Shown here in pieces: positions 27,270 through 37,537 of a DNA stretch of 64,000 nucleotides. The notes beneath the pieces were generated by a model, which did not search any database, had not been told where the DNA came from, and saw only the letters and a list, made by a program, of their open reading frames with translations. The stretch comes from Bdellovibrionales bacterium GWA1_52_35 (GTDB taxonomy: Bacteria > Bdellovibrionota > UBA1018), in NCBI GenBank assembly GCA_001769805.1, contig MEPO01000021.1:62001-126000 (forward strand), read 5' to 3'. Position 1 is the first letter of the stretch. Every line of letters starts with the position of its first letter. A program made the position numbers and the translations under genes.

Positions 27270-29302
27270 GCCAAAGCAACTCCTCAAGTGGTCACATTCT
27301 GTCTGTCGCGGTACCGAGACCTCTGGAGGGGCTTTTCACCTACCGAGTTCCGGACGAGCTGCTCTCTTCGATTCAGGTTGGCGGCTGGGTTCGTGTTCCA
27401 TTTGGCAGATCCGAAATACACGCCTTCATTGTGGAGCCACCCAAAAATATTTCCGAGCTGCAGGAGGGTCTTGATCCGAAGACACTCAAGAGCGTGATTG
27501 AAGTTGGCCATCAGGGGATGATTTTGACGCCGGATGTCCTGGAACTCTGCCGCTGGGCTCACGATTATTATGCAGCCCCATTGGGAGAGGTTCTTCATTG
27601 TGCCGTTCCCCCAGCTGCTCTTGGCCTGAAGAATGCCAAAAAAGAAGTTCGGGAGCTCAAGTTCGTCCCGATTGAAATGAAGTCACATCCCTTGACGGAC
27701 GATCAGAAAGCCGCAGTCCGGGAGCTTGAGACAATCAAGACGAAGACGGGTTCCCGTATCGGAGTTCTTCACGGGGTCACCGGGAGTGGAAAAACGGAGG
27801 TTTATCTCGAAATCGCCCGAAACACGTTAGCGGAAGGAAAAGGCGTACTTCTCCTTGTCCCGGAAATCGCGTTGACTTCCCAGTTACACCAGAGATTGGA
27901 AGAGGGCCTCGGAGTTGCGGTGGGGCTCTGGCATTCGGCAGTTGCCGATGGCAAGAGAAGGGATTTGAGCGCTGCTTTGCGCAAACGATCTTTGAGGGTC
28001 GTCGTGGGAGCTCGCTCTGCTGTATTTGCGCCGATTCCGGACCTGGGTCTGATCGTCATTGATGAAGAACACGACCCTACCTACAAACAGGAGGATCGCT
28101 TCAGGTATCACGCCCGGGATCTGGCAATTGTCCGGTCCAAGATCAGCGGAGCCCTTGTTGTCCTCGGCTCTGCAACTCCGAGTCTCGAAACGAGAGAGAG
28201 AGTTCGCGATGGGCGCTACCAGGAATCTCGCCTCGAAAAACGGATTGGGGCCGGCGGCCTCCCCACGATTGAAACCGTAAATCTCGCAGAAGAGGAACGC
28301 GTTGAAGGAATGCAAGCCGTGCTGGCCAAAAAAACCCTGACTGCCATTCAAGAGACCATTGCTGCCGGCGAGCAAGTCATGGTCTTTTTGAATCGCCGCG
28401 GTTTTGCCGCTTTCCTGATTTGTCAGGACTGCGGCGATGTTCCCGGATGCCCGAATTGCTCCATTTCCCTGACCGTTCACAAAAAGCGGGTACAGCTCCG
28501 ATGCCACGTCTGCGGCTATCACGCGACCATTCCTGATTTCTGTCCCAAGTGCCAAGGGCTGAATCTCGAAGCTCTCGGAGCCGGCACGGAAAGTCTCGAA
28601 GCCGAGCTCCCGAAGCTTGTACCCGGAATGATTGCCCAGCGGTTGGACCGCGACCAGATCACCAGCACGAGCCGTCTTGAGGCCGTGCTGGAGGAGTTCC
28701 GCTCCGGCAAAACAAACGCACTTTTGGGTACCCAAATGCTCGTCAAAGGTCATGATTTCCCGGGCGTTACACTCGTAGTTGTCATACTCGCGGACGGTCT
28801 TTTCCGCTGGCCGGATTTTCGCGGCCCCGAGCGGGCTTATCAGATATTGAGGCAGGTGGCCGGTAGGGCCGGTCGGCGTGAGCGCCCCGGAAGAGTCTTG
28901 ATTCAGACGTTCGCCCCGGATCACCCCGTTTTGGGAGCAATCATGGGTACAATCTCCGAAGCGGACTTCTTGGGGTCTGAACGCCAGTTGCGGCTCGATC
29001 TGGGCTACCCTCCCTTTGGAAGACTCGCCCGCCTGCGATTTGAGACCGCAACCCAGGATGAATCCACATTTCGCGCGACCTCGATCCATCAGGCGCTGAT
29101 GAAATTTTGCGATGCCAATACCCAGCTCCTCGGACCCAGTGAGGCCTTTTTGGAGCGGGCGAAAGGAATTTACCGTTGGGATATCTTAGTCAAAGCAAAG
29201 GACATTCAAGGTCTGCGCAAAGCCGTCTTTGGAGCGCGGCAGGTCTGTTTTTCTAAAAAATGGAATTTTCTGATCGACGTTGACCCCTATGGAGTAGGAT
29301 AA
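27266..29302 (+). CDS. priA: Primosomal protein N' (replication restart helicase PriA)
   Basis: 678-residue SF2 helicase that reloads the replisome at stalled forks. The N-terminal DNA-binding domain begins [16 protein letters not shown]. Walker A is [11 protein letters not shown] (about 170-180), Walker B is DEEHD and the zinc-binding insert has eight cysteines ([13 protein letters not shown] and [17 protein letters not shown]). The helicase motifs GSATPSLE and QVAGRAGR are intact. It overlaps the upstream gene by four bases; a CFIATA-domain gene follows after 14 nt. Confidence 0.95.
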   Translation: MSQSNSSSGHILSVAVPRPLEGLFTYRVPDELLSSIQVGGWVRVPFGRSEIHAFIVEPPKNISELQEGLDPKTLKSVIEVGHQGMILTPDVLELCRWAHDYYAAPLGEVLHCAVPPAALGLKNAKKEVRELKFVPIEMKSHPLTDDQKAAVRELETIKTKTGSRIGVLHGVTGSGKTEVYLEIARNTLAEGKGVLLLVPEIALTSQLHQRLEEGLGVAVGLWHSAVADGKRRDLSAALRKRSLRVVVGARSAVFAPIPDLGLIVIDEEHDPTYKQEDRFRYHARDLAIVRSKISGALVVLGSATPSLETRERVRDGRYQESRLEKRIGAGGLPTIETVNLAEEERVEGMQAVLAKKTLTAIQETIAAGEQVMVFLNRRGFAAFLICQDCGDVPGCPNCSISLTVHKKRVQLRCHVCGYHATIPDFCPKCQGLNLEALGAGTESLEAELPKLVPGMIAQRLDRDQITSTSRLEAVLEEFRSGKTNALLGTQMLVKGHDFPGVTLVVVILADGLFRWPDFRGPERAYQILRQVAGRAGRRERPGRVLIQTFAPDHPVLGAIMGTISEADFLGSERQLRLDLGYPPFGRLARLRFETATQDESTFRATSIHQALMKFCDANTQLLGPSEAFLERAKGIYRWDILVKAKDIQGLRKAVFGARQVCFSKKWNFLIDVDPYGVG

Positions 29303-29316
29303 TCAACTCACTCCAA

Positions 29317-30147
29317 ATGGCGACCAAACCGACCCCCACCAAGACTCCGGCCGCTGGCCCGGGCTCTCCACAAAAAGAGCGCCGCGAAGATGACGTCATT
29401 ACTCGCGCGCGTCGCAAGGTCCAAAGGGCTATCGAGGATGCCGAACGGGAACACCGGAACAAGCTGCTGCGTCGCAGGATTGAGCTCGCCACTGCCGGCG
29501 TTCATGCTTATGAGAACGGGAAATGGGCAGAAGCGGCCCGCGATTACCTCGGTTACTTGAATATCCTTGAAGACTGGAAGGGGGTGGCCCACGGCGGCCT
29601 TTCCCCGTCTCTTTTTGACGCTAAAAAAGACATTTACGAAATGTTGCTGATTGCTGCTGTTTACTGGGATTTGTGCAAGCTTTTCGACAAGACCCAGACC
29701 AACGACAAGCAACGTGACTTCCGTATGTTTTTGGAGAAATTTGTTATTTTCTCGAAAGGCAGCCCCTTTCAGCCTTTGTCCGCTGAAACCCTTCGAAAAT
29801 ATATCGCGAAAAACAAATGCTCCCACAAAACGGAATTCAAAAATGCCTATAAGCTGCTGGGTGGAGCAAAGTGCTTCATCGCGAGTTCGCTCATAGATGT
29901 GACAGAACCCGACACCCTGAACCGGCTCCGACGTTTCCGCGATAAAACGCTTGCACAGCATGGAGCAGGCCGGGCGTTCATTTCCTGGTATTATCGCTAT
30001 GGACCGGGATTAGCCGACCGGGTTGACAGACTTCCCGATCCTATTCGCAGGACTCTTGGCAACGCCCTCGATAAAGTCGCTCTGCTCAGTGAAGGATGGT
30101 CCCTATCCGCTCCGGTCGAAAAACAAATTGGCTGTCGGAGAAACTGA
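29317..30147 (+). CDS. CFIATA-like C-terminal domain protein, unknown function
   Basis: 276 residues. A Pro/Thr-rich, then highly charged N-terminus (about 1-55, probably coiled-coil) leads into a helical region (60-180) with TPR-like pattern (AYENGKWAEAARDYLGYL). The C-terminus begins CFIASSLIDVTEP and continues RFRDKTLAQHGAGRAFISWYYRYGP. This is the conserved CFIA(T/S) module found at the C-terminus of diverse bacterial proteins, with no established function. The last 62 bases overlap the end of lepB on the other strand. It follows priA by 14 nt. Confidence 0.7.
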   Translation: MATKPTPTKTPAAGPGSPQKERREDDVITRARRKVQRAIEDAEREHRNKLLRRRIELATAGVHAYENGKWAEAARDYLGYLNILEDWKGVAHGGLSPSLFDAKKDIYEMLLIAAVYWDLCKLFDKTQTNDKQRDFRMFLEKFVIFSKGSPFQPLSAETLRKYIAKNKCSHKTEFKNAYKLLGGAKCFIASSLIDVTEPDTLNRLRRFRDKTLAQHGAGRAFISWYYRYGPGLADRVDRLPDPIRRTLGNALDKVALLSEGWSLSAPVEKQIGCRRN

Positions 30148-30865
30148 CCCAAAGAGACAGCCAGATCACCATAGCCTTGCCCTTGACGTTATTGAACGGA
30201 ACAAACCCCCAGAACCGGCTATCGTTTGAAAAATCCCGGTTATCGCCCATTACAAAAAGGCTCTCGGGTGGAACCGTTATCGGACCGAAACTCTCGTTCA
30301 AGAAGCTGTTTTTATCCAACATGATGAAGTGGTCATCCGAATCGATATTTTCTTTAAAGAGGTCCAGATTGGTTGAGCTGTATTTTGGATCATCCAGAGA
30401 TTTGAAAATTTTTGCTGCCGGCCCAGCCGCAGCCGGCTCCCGCGCCACGATTTTTTGATTGATGTACAGCTCTTTGTCCCTGATTTCCACGGAATCACCC
30501 GGGATGCCTATGACCCGTTTAATGTAATAGAGAGTCTGGGTATCGTCTTTGGGGAACCGGAAGACAATGACATCGCCACGTTTCGGGGGCTCGCGCTTGA
30601 CTACATAGACGGGGGTATCAGCCAATAAATCTGAAAACGGAATTTTGAAACCGTAGGCAAACTTATTGACGAAAATATGGTCACCGATCAGCAGGGTCGG
30701 GATCATCGAACCCGAGGGGATTTTGAACGCCTCAACGACGCTCGAGCGCACCATAAACACAATGAGAAGTGCGAGGCCGAGCGATAAAACGTTCTCAATA
30801 ATCCATTTTCTGGTCGATTTAGGATTTTTATTGCTGGGTGTAATCTCTTGGGGTGTGTCGACCAT
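30086..30865 (-). CDS. lepB: Signal peptidase I
   Basis: 259-residue membrane serine protease that cleaves Sec signal peptides. A single N-terminal hydrophobic segment (about 24-42) precedes the nucleophile in IPSGSMIPTLLIGDH. The catalytic Lys is in YYIKRVIGIPGD, and VMGDNRDFSNDSRFWG is the conserved box E. The start MVDTPQEIT follows an AGGAG ribosome site (11-nt spacing); an upstream in-frame extension is unlike the family. The 3' ends of this gene and the convergent CFIATA-domain gene overlap by 62 nt. Confidence 0.94.
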   Translation of the reverse strand: MVDTPQEITPSNKNPKSTRKWIIENVLSLGLALLIVFMVRSSVVEAFKIPSGSMIPTLLIGDHIFVNKFAYGFKIPFSDLLADTPVYVVKREPPKRGDVIVFRFPKDDTQTLYYIKRVIGIPGDSVEIRDKELYINQKIVAREPAAAGPAAKIFKSLDDPKYSSTNLDLFKENIDSDDHFIMLDKNSFLNESFGPITVPPESLFVMGDNRDFSNDSRFWGFVPFNNVKGKAMVIWLSLWVSFSDSQFVFRPERIGTILH

Positions 30866-30934
30866 AAAAATTGCTGCTCCTGAGTTGATCCTACGATACC
30901 CCTGAACCAGGATAAATGCTAGACTGGCTTGGAG

Positions 30935-32008
30935 ATGAAAACCTTGGACCGATACATCGCCGGCGTGTTCATCAGGAACTTCCTGGTTGCACTCGGGTCG
31001 CTCGCGACGATTTTCCTGTTTCAGGCGATCATCGGTGAGACTCTGGACCAGCCGTATCCAGCTGAGCAGATCATTTATCATAATTTCCTCGACCTCCCGA
31101 GAATTCTTGTCCAAATGGCGCCTCCCGCCGTACTGCTCGCGACCGTTCTGTCCCTTGCTGGTCTGGCTCGGACAAATGAGTTGACGGCCATTTTTTCAAT
31201 CGGCGTCAGTCTTCGACGTCTGGTTTTGCTTTTGATCACACTCGTCTTCATGATCTCGTGCATGATTTTGGTCCTAGAGGACCGCATTCTCCCTCTCATG
31301 TATAAGAAAAGGACCAACTATCATTGGCACGTGATGCGGAACCGGCCGGATTTCTTTCTCGACATCAAGCAGGACAAGATCTGGTACCGCTCCAAAAATC
31401 TGATTTATAACCTGCGGCTCTTCGATCAAAACACAAAAACTATCCATGGAATGGCTGTTTACTCGTTCGATGAAGATTTCAATCTTGTGGAAGTTGTGGA
31501 AGCCGAGCGAGCGGAATTCACCAAAACCGGCTGGAAACTCCGGACGGGTACTGTAACCGTATTTTCGCAGGAAGATCCTTTTCCTCTGACTCAGAAATTC
31601 AAAGAGAAGGAACTGGTCATCACCGAGACACCGAAGGACTTCCAGGAGATTGAAAAAGAGGTGGAAGGCCTGCGACTCAAGGAACTCTACCGGTATATCG
31701 AGAGGACGGGCCAAGCCGGCGCCGATACCAAAAGCTATCTTGTGAAATTTCACTCCAAGATCAGTCTGGCTTTCATTCCCATCGTGATGTGCTTTCTGGG
31801 AATTCCGTTTTCAATCAAAAGCAGACGTGAAGGAGGGATGGCAAAGGATCTCGGACTATGCCTGGCCGTCACATTTTTCTATTGGCTTTTCTATTCAATC
31901 GGTTTATCTCTGGGGACCAATGGTGCGCTGCCGCCGTGGCTCGCTGCATGGCTTCCGAGTTTAATCTTCGCAGCTGCAGCGGCAGCGCTCATTGCTCGCC
32001 GAACATAA
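30935..32008 (+). CDS. LptF/LptG-family LPS export permease (YjgP/YjgQ)
   Basis: 357-residue membrane protein with six predicted transmembrane segments, three near the N-terminus and three near the C-terminus, flanking a periplasmic beta-jellyroll-like domain (about 120-265). It begins KTLDRYIAGVFIRNF and contains LARTNELTAIFSIGVSLRRL, both typical of LptF/G. These permeases extract LPS for the Lpt bridge. Only one copy is in the window, so whether it is LptF or LptG is open. The start has no clear ribosome site: a GGAG is directly adjacent to the ATG, and a TTG six bases earlier is an alternative. Confidence 0.82.
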   Translation: MKTLDRYIAGVFIRNFLVALGSLATIFLFQAIIGETLDQPYPAEQIIYHNFLDLPRILVQMAPPAVLLATVLSLAGLARTNELTAIFSIGVSLRRLVLLLITLVFMISCMILVLEDRILPLMYKKRTNYHWHVMRNRPDFFLDIKQDKIWYRSKNLIYNLRLFDQNTKTIHGMAVYSFDEDFNLVEVVEAERAEFTKTGWKLRTGTVTVFSQEDPFPLTQKFKEKELVITETPKDFQEIEKEVEGLRLKELYRYIERTGQAGADTKSYLVKFHSKISLAFIPIVMCFLGIPFSIKSRREGGMAKDLGLCLAVTFFYWLFYSIGLSLGTNGALPPWLAAWLPSLIFAAAAAALIARRT

Positions 32009-32014
32009 ATTCGC

Positions 32015-32650
32015 ATGGCAAAGCTTAAAATTTACACATTTCCTGATCTGGTCCTCACGAAGAAAGCCGCTCCCATTGTCCACGTGGACAAATCCAAATG
32101 GAAGCTGGCTGATGATATGCTTGAGACGATGTATTACGCGCCTGGTGTCGGCCTCGCCGCCAATCAAGTCGGGATTCTTGAGAGAATCCTCGTCATCGAT
32201 ACGGAATATGATGTCGAAGAGATCCCCGAGGGCGAAACCGCTCCCGAGGGCGCGGAAGTGGTCGATGGCGGTATTCTGAAAAACAAGAAACCCCTGGTCG
32301 TAATCAACCCGAAAATTATTCACCACGAAGGCAGCACACTTTTCAAAGAGGGCTGTCTCTCCGTCCCCGAGTACAATGCTGAAGTTAAACGCTTCGAGAA
32401 GGTCCAGGTCGAGTTCCTGGATCTTGACGGTCGGTCCCGAACGATTTCCGCTGAGGGGTTGCTGGCGGTTGCGCTTCAGCATGAGATGGATCACCTCGAC
32501 GGCAAACTTTTCATTGATCGTTTGAATCCCCTTAAAAAAGAAATGATCCGGAAAAAACTGCGCCAGGAACGCGCTGAACGTGAAGCCGAAGAGGCAGAGT
32601 TCGGCGAGGCGGCTCTGGTTGAAAGCGAAAAACGAAAGAAAGGGCTCTAG
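32015..32650 (+). CDS. def: Peptide deformylase
   Basis: 211-residue Fe/Zn hydrolase removing the N-formyl group from new proteins. All three motifs are intact: GVGLAANQVG, EGCLSVPE (cysteine ligand) and QHEMDHLDG (two histidine ligands and the catalytic Glu). It is longer than the usual ~170 residues because of an acidic insertion (about 65-90) and a charged helical tail rich in Glu/Arg/Lys. It lies directly before fmt, the usual formylation-deformylation pair, three nt apart. Confidence 0.94.
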   Translation: MAKLKIYTFPDLVLTKKAAPIVHVDKSKWKLADDMLETMYYAPGVGLAANQVGILERILVIDTEYDVEEIPEGETAPEGAEVVDGGILKNKKPLVVINPKIIHHEGSTLFKEGCLSVPEYNAEVKRFEKVQVEFLDLDGRSRTISAEGLLAVALQHEMDHLDGKLFIDRLNPLKKEMIRKKLRQERAEREAEEAEFGEAALVESEKRKKGL

Positions 32651-32653
32651 CTC

Positions 32654-33610
32654 ATGCTTCGGGTTGTTTTCATGGGAACGCCCGATTTTGCGGTTCCGAG
32701 CCTGGAACGACTTCATCCACTGCATCAGATCGTTGGTGTTTACACGCAACCCGATCGCCCGGTTGGACGAGGGCTCGACCTGCGGGCATCCCCGGTCAAA
32801 ACAACCGCTGAACGCCTGGGTATTCCGGTTTTCCAACCCGAAAGGCTTTCGGCTCCCGGCGAGTTTGAGCGCCTTCAGGAGTTACGCCCCGACCTCATTG
32901 TAGTGGTCGCCTTCGGCCAGATCTTGAAGCAGAACGTTTTGGATATTCCCCGCCTGGGCTGCGTGAATATTCACTCTTCACTCCTCCCTCGTTGGCGCGG
33001 TGCCGCACCGATTCAGCGTGCAATCATTGCCGGAGATGCCTTTACGGGTGTCACAACGATGAAGCTCGTCCTGAAGCTCGATGCCGGTGATATTCTCCTC
33101 CAGGAGAAAACCCCGATATCCCCCGACGACACGGCAGGCACGCTTCATGACCGCTTGGCCCGGCTCGGCTCTGACCTCATTGTCAAAACTTTGGAGAGGC
33201 TGGATATAGGCACTCTTCTGGGCGAAAAACAGGACGAGACAAAGGTCACTTATGCTGAGAAATTGGCCAAAAGCGAAGAATGGATTGATCCCTCCTTGAC
33301 GGCCGAGGTTTTGGACCGGCGCATCAGAGCGCTCAATCCCTGGCCTGGTACCAGTATCCGAGTGGAAGACCCGGCAAAGCCGGGTACCTTTCAGCGCTTG
33401 AAGATAAAACAGACCCGGCTCTGGCCGAGTCTTGTGGGTCCCACAAGCAGTTTGTTTGAACGGAACGGAATGATCCTTCTGGGGACCCCGTCGGGATGCC
33501 TGGAGCTGCTTCGGGTTCAGTGGGAAGGTAAAAAGGAAGTCGATGCCGCCGGTTTTCTGAACGGCTTGCACGGACGTGGCCATAAGCTCCCACTTAAGGT
33601 ATCAGTATAA
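32654..33610 (+). CDS. fmt: Methionyl-tRNA formyltransferase
   Basis: 318-residue enzyme formylating initiator Met-tRNA. The N-terminal Rossmann-like domain starts VVFMGTPDFAVPSLE. The folate-binding/active-site segment is NIHSSLLPRWRGAAPIQRAI (catalytic Asn, His), and the C-terminal OB-like domain includes INPWPGTSI-like RALNPWPGTSI. It follows def by three nt, and rpe follows after 15 nt with its own ribosome site. Confidence 0.95.
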   Translation: MLRVVFMGTPDFAVPSLERLHPLHQIVGVYTQPDRPVGRGLDLRASPVKTTAERLGIPVFQPERLSAPGEFERLQELRPDLIVVVAFGQILKQNVLDIPRLGCVNIHSSLLPRWRGAAPIQRAIIAGDAFTGVTTMKLVLKLDAGDILLQEKTPISPDDTAGTLHDRLARLGSDLIVKTLERLDIGTLLGEKQDETKVTYAEKLAKSEEWIDPSLTAEVLDRRIRALNPWPGTSIRVEDPAKPGTFQRLKIKQTRLWPSLVGPTSSLFERNGMILLGTPSGCLELLRVQWEGKKEVDAAGFLNGLHGRGHKLPLKVSV

Positions 33611-33625
33611 GTCAGGAGATCCCTG

Positions 33626-34300
33626 ATGAGTTCACCTTTGATCGCCCCCTCTCTCTTATCTGCCGACTTCGCCCATCTGGCTGATGAAGTTCGCGAGGTT
33701 GAAAAAGCGGGTGCCGACTGGCTGCACTTGGACATCATGGACGGCCACTTCGTCCCAAATATAACGATCGGTCCTATACTCGTTCAGGCACTCCGTCCCC
33801 TGACCCGCCTCCCCCTCGACTGCCATCTGATGGTTTCTGAACCTGGAAAGTGGATCGAGCCGTTTGCAAAAGCGGGCGCAGATTTCATCACCGTTCATGC
33901 CGAAGCGGCCCGGAATCTTCCAGCATTATTCACCAGGATTCGCAAACTCGGCTGCAAGGTAGGCGTTTCAATCAATCCGGGAACCCCCCCGGCCACAATT
34001 TGGCGAATTCTGCCGAAGGTGGATCTGGTGCTGGTCATGAGCGTCCACCCGGGTTTCGGTGGGCAGAAGTTCATCGAAAGCTCCCTGAAGAAAATCCAGC
34101 AATTGGCCGCGCTGCGGGCCTCCGCAAAACTAAATTTCCTGATCGAAGTCGATGGCGGCGTCAATGCTTCTAATATCGGTTCGTTAAAGAGGGCTGGCGT
34201 TGATGTTTTTGTTGCCGGAAACGCAGTTTTTGGAGAGAAAAACAGAGCGAAAGCGATGAAACAACTCCGCAAGGAACTCACCCAGAGGAAAGCCAGATGA
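33626..34300 (+). CDS. rpe: Ribulose-phosphate 3-epimerase
   Basis: 224-residue TIM-barrel metalloenzyme interconverting ribulose-5-phosphate and xylulose-5-phosphate in the pentose phosphate pathway. Blocks seen are IAPSLLSADFAHL, LHLDIMDGHFVPN (metal-binding His and Asp), DCHLMVSEP, MSVHPGFGGQKF and EVDGGVN. An AGGAGATC ribosome site precedes the ATG. The stop overlaps hutH by four bases, an unusual coupling of a sugar-phosphate enzyme with histidine catabolism. Confidence 0.95.
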   Translation: MSSPLIAPSLLSADFAHLADEVREVEKAGADWLHLDIMDGHFVPNITIGPILVQALRPLTRLPLDCHLMVSEPGKWIEPFAKAGADFITVHAEAARNLPALFTRIRKLGCKVGVSINPGTPPATIWRILPKVDLVLVMSVHPGFGGQKFIESSLKKIQQLAALRASAKLNFLIEVDGGVNASNIGSLKRAGVDVFVAGNAVFGEKNRAKAMKQLRKELTQRKAR

Positions 34301-35838
34301 AATCCAACGTGCTCTTGTTAGGCGCCCGTCCGTTGACCCTAGAAGATATTCGCGAAGTTGCCATCAACAAGCGCAAAGTGGGCCTGTCCCCGAAGGCGAT
34401 TCAGAGGATTCAGAAGGCACATAAGTTCCTCATCTCTGAAATCAAAAAAGGAAAAAACCTGTACGGCGTGAATACCGGCTTCGGTCTTCTTTCTGACGTC
34501 AGAATTCCCGAGGGAGAAATCGAATCGCTTCAATATAATTTGCTGCGCTCTCATGCGTGCGGCATGGGGGCTCATCTTCCTGATGAAATTTCGCGCGCCA
34601 TGGTTCTGCTTCGGGCAAGCGCGCTTTCGATCGGACATTCGGGTGTCAGCCTCGGGCTGGTCAATCAGATCCTGGCAATCCTGAACAAGGACGTTTGCCC
34701 CTTGATTCCAGAGCAAGGCTCCGTCGGCGCTAGCGGAGATCTTGCGCCGCTTTCCCACCTCGCTCTTGTTCTGATCGGAGAAGGTTACGCCCGTTATCGT
34801 GGACGTGAAATGACCGGTGCCAAAGCGCTGAAAGCGGCGGGAATCAAGCCCATCCGGCTCGGGCCCAAAGAAGGATTGGCCCTGATCAACGGCACGCAAT
34901 TCATGACGGCGATCGGGAGCCTGGCCGTTCTCAATGCCGAACACCTCGCCGATGTCGCGGACTTCTTTGGAGCTATGACTGTTGAAGCACTCAAAGGAAC
35001 TGAAACCGCATTCGAACCCGAAATCCACGCCGTCCGCCCGCATCCGGGACAGATCCTGGTAGCCGAGCACGTGCGGCGGGTCCTGGTTCCAAACGGCAAG
35101 AAGAGTGAAATCGCCCTGAGTCACGAAAACTGTGGAAAGGTCCAGGATCCTTACAGTCTGCGTTGCATTCCCCAGGTTCATGGCGCAACTCGTGATGCCA
35201 TTCGCTTTGTGCGCGAGACGCTGGAACGCGAAATCAATTCGGTAACCGATAACCCGCTCGTCTTCCCGGATTCGGGTCGCATCATGAGCGGCGGCAATTT
35301 CCACGGACAGTATGTTGCAATCGGAATGGACCTTCTTTCAATTGCTGTCGCCGAACTGGGCAGCATTTCGGAACAGCGTCTGGAGAAAATGATCAACCCC
35401 GCTATTTCAGGATTACCAGCCTTCCTGACCCGGGAGGGTGGCCTTAACAGCGGCTTTATGATCGTCCAGGTTGCCGCAGCGAGTATCGTTTCCGAAAACA
35501 AAACGCTTTGCCATCCAGCCAGTGTCGACACGATTCCAACCTCGGCGGACAAGGAAGATCACGTTAGTATGGGGGCCTGGGCTGCACGCAAAGCCGCGCT
35601 CGTTATCCAGAATACCCGCCGTGTTCTGGCGATGGAAATGCTGGCCTCCGCGCAGGGAATTGACCTGCTGAGGCCTTTAAAGAGTTCCGCACCGATTGAA
35701 AAAATTCACCAGATTATCCGGAAAAAAGTTCGCCGGCTGGATGCCGATCGGACCTTCCACGAAGACATGAAAACCCTCGAGCAACTCATTGAATCCCGGG
35801 TACTCGAGCCCATTTTAAAAGAGACCTTCAAAAGCTAA
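34297..35838 (+). CDS. hutH: Histidine ammonia-lyase
   Basis: 513-residue enzyme that deaminates histidine to urocanate, the first step of histidine use. The self-forming MIO cofactor tripeptide Ala145-Ser146-Gly147 lies in [28 protein letters not shown] and [18 protein letters not shown] are other family blocks. Full length. The ATG overlaps the rpe stop (ATGA) with a GAGG-type ribosome site inside rpe. hutU follows after 14 nt. Confidence 0.95.
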   Translation: MKSNVLLLGARPLTLEDIREVAINKRKVGLSPKAIQRIQKAHKFLISEIKKGKNLYGVNTGFGLLSDVRIPEGEIESLQYNLLRSHACGMGAHLPDEISRAMVLLRASALSIGHSGVSLGLVNQILAILNKDVCPLIPEQGSVGASGDLAPLSHLALVLIGEGYARYRGREMTGAKALKAAGIKPIRLGPKEGLALINGTQFMTAIGSLAVLNAEHLADVADFFGAMTVEALKGTETAFEPEIHAVRPHPGQILVAEHVRRVLVPNGKKSEIALSHENCGKVQDPYSLRCIPQVHGATRDAIRFVRETLEREINSVTDNPLVFPDSGRIMSGGNFHGQYVAIGMDLLSIAVAELGSISEQRLEKMINPAISGLPAFLTREGGLNSGFMIVQVAAASIVSENKTLCHPASVDTIPTSADKEDHVSMGAWAARKAALVIQNTRRVLAMEMLASAQGIDLLRPLKSSAPIEKIHQIIRKKVRRLDADRTFHEDMKTLEQLIESRVLEPILKETFKS

Positions 35839-35852
35839 AACAGGAGAAGCCC

Positions 35853-37535
35853 ATGCCCCTGAATCATGATCCACTCAGGCCCCCGTTCAAAGCACCGACC
35901 GGAACCCAACTGAATTGCCGCGGATGGCAGCAGGAAGCCGCGCTTCGAATGCTCATGAACAACCTCGATCCGGATGTCGCCGAACGCCCAGGAGATCTCG
36001 TTGTCTATGGCGGGAGCGGGAAGGCAGCCCGGAACTGGGAGTGCTTCGACTCCATTGTCGCGGAACTGAAGGACCTCAAAGACGACCAGACGCTCCTCAT
36101 TCAAAGCGGCAAACCGGTCGCAGTCATTCCCACTCACCCACTGGCCCCGCGTGTTCTGATTTCCAACAGCATGCTGGTACCGAAATGGGCTACCTGGGAC
36201 TATTTCCGCGAACTCGAAGACAAAGGCCTCATGATGTACGGCCAGATGACGGCGGGCTCCTGGATCTACATCGGAACCCAAGGCATTGTTCAGGGCACTT
36301 ACGAAACCTTCGCCGAAGCAGGTCGACAGCATTATGGAGCCGATCTGGGCGGCAAAGTAGTCCTCACTGCCGGACTCGGCGGAATGGGCGGCGCGCAGCC
36401 CCTTGCCGCTTCGATGGCCGGGGCCGTTTCGCTGAATATCGAAATCGATCCGACGAGAGTCCAGAGAAGACTCGAGACCCGCTACCTGGATGAAGTTGCC
36501 ACCTCTCTGGATGACGCTCTCGTGCGGGTCCAAAGGGCAAAGAATGCCAGAAAAGGCGTCAGTATCGGCCTTGTCGGAAATGCGGCGGAAGTGCACTGGG
36601 AATTATTGAAACGCGGCTTCGCACCCGATCTTGTCACCGACCAGACGAGCGCTCATGATGAGTTGAACGGCTACATCCCCGCGGGCCTGACGCTGGAAGA
36701 GGCCGCAGAACTTCGCAAGATCAACCCCCAAAATTATATCGCCCGCTCGATCGCAAGCATGGGCCGTCACGTGGAAGCCATGCTTGAATTCCAGAAACGC
36801 GGTTCTCACGTATTTGACTATGGCAATAATATCCGCGCTCAGGCCGTAAAAGCGGGAGTGGTGAATGCCTTCGCGTTCCCCGGCTTTGTTCCTGCTTACA
36901 TTCGTCCGCAATTCTGCGAAGGTCGAGGACCCTTCCGCTGGGCTGCGCTCTCGGGCGATCCTGCCGATATCAAAGTCACGGACCAGGCATTGCTACAGCT
37001 CTTCCCCGAAGACAAGGGTCTTGCCCGCTGGCTGGCAATGGCCGAAGAGAGAATCCAGTTTCAAGGACTCCCCGCCCGCATTTGCTGGTTGGGATACGGA
37101 CAAAGGGAGAAGGCCGGTCTTCTTTTCAACGAACTCGTCCGCACGGGTCGCGTCAAGGCGCCGATTGTCATTGGGCGCGATCACCTCGACTGTGGTTCCG
37201 TAGCCTCCCCCAATCGCGAAACTGAAGGCATGAAAGACGGCTCTGATGCCGTGGCAGACTGGCCGATTCTGAACGCGCTGATCAATTCCGTGAACGGCGC
37301 CTCCTGGGTCAGCGTTCATCATGGCGGCGGAGTGGGAATCGGTTATTCGATCCACGCCGGAATGGTCGTTGTCGCAGACGGGACCGAAGATGCGGACTGG
37401 CGTATCACCCGGGTTTTGAACTCCGATCCTGGAATGGGAATCATTCGGCACGCGGATGCAGGCTACGAACGCTCCCGCGAAATCGGCCGCGGTCAGTTCG
37501 CTGCACGTGGCGGTAAAATTCCCATGCTGAAATAG
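35853..37535 (+). CDS. hutU: Urocanate hydratase
   Basis: 560-residue NAD-dependent enzyme converting urocanate to imidazolonepropionate. The family is highly conserved: [15 protein letters not shown] near the N-terminus, [30 protein letters not shown], and [18 protein letters not shown] with the conserved active-site cysteine. The start has AGGAGAAGCCC upstream. hutI begins two bases after the stop. Confidence 0.96.
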   Translation: MPLNHDPLRPPFKAPTGTQLNCRGWQQEAALRMLMNNLDPDVAERPGDLVVYGGSGKAARNWECFDSIVAELKDLKDDQTLLIQSGKPVAVIPTHPLAPRVLISNSMLVPKWATWDYFRELEDKGLMMYGQMTAGSWIYIGTQGIVQGTYETFAEAGRQHYGADLGGKVVLTAGLGGMGGAQPLAASMAGAVSLNIEIDPTRVQRRLETRYLDEVATSLDDALVRVQRAKNARKGVSIGLVGNAAEVHWELLKRGFAPDLVTDQTSAHDELNGYIPAGLTLEEAAELRKINPQNYIARSIASMGRHVEAMLEFQKRGSHVFDYGNNIRAQAVKAGVVNAFAFPGFVPAYIRPQFCEGRGPFRWAALSGDPADIKVTDQALLQLFPEDKGLARWLAMAEERIQFQGLPARICWLGYGQREKAGLLFNELVRTGRVKAPIVIGRDHLDCGSVASPNRETEGMKDGSDAVADWPILNALINSVNGASWVSVHHGGGVGIGYSIHAGMVVVADGTEDADWRITRVLNSDPGMGIIRHADAGYERSREIGRGQFAARGGKIPMLK

Positions 37536-37537
37536 TC

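Noticed and set aside
27884..29089. 401-codon open frame antisense to priA
   Set aside because: Shadow of priA, no recognisable protein motif.
34339..35304. 321-codon open frame antisense to hutH
   Set aside because: Opposite a canonical hutH; no motif, no ribosome site.
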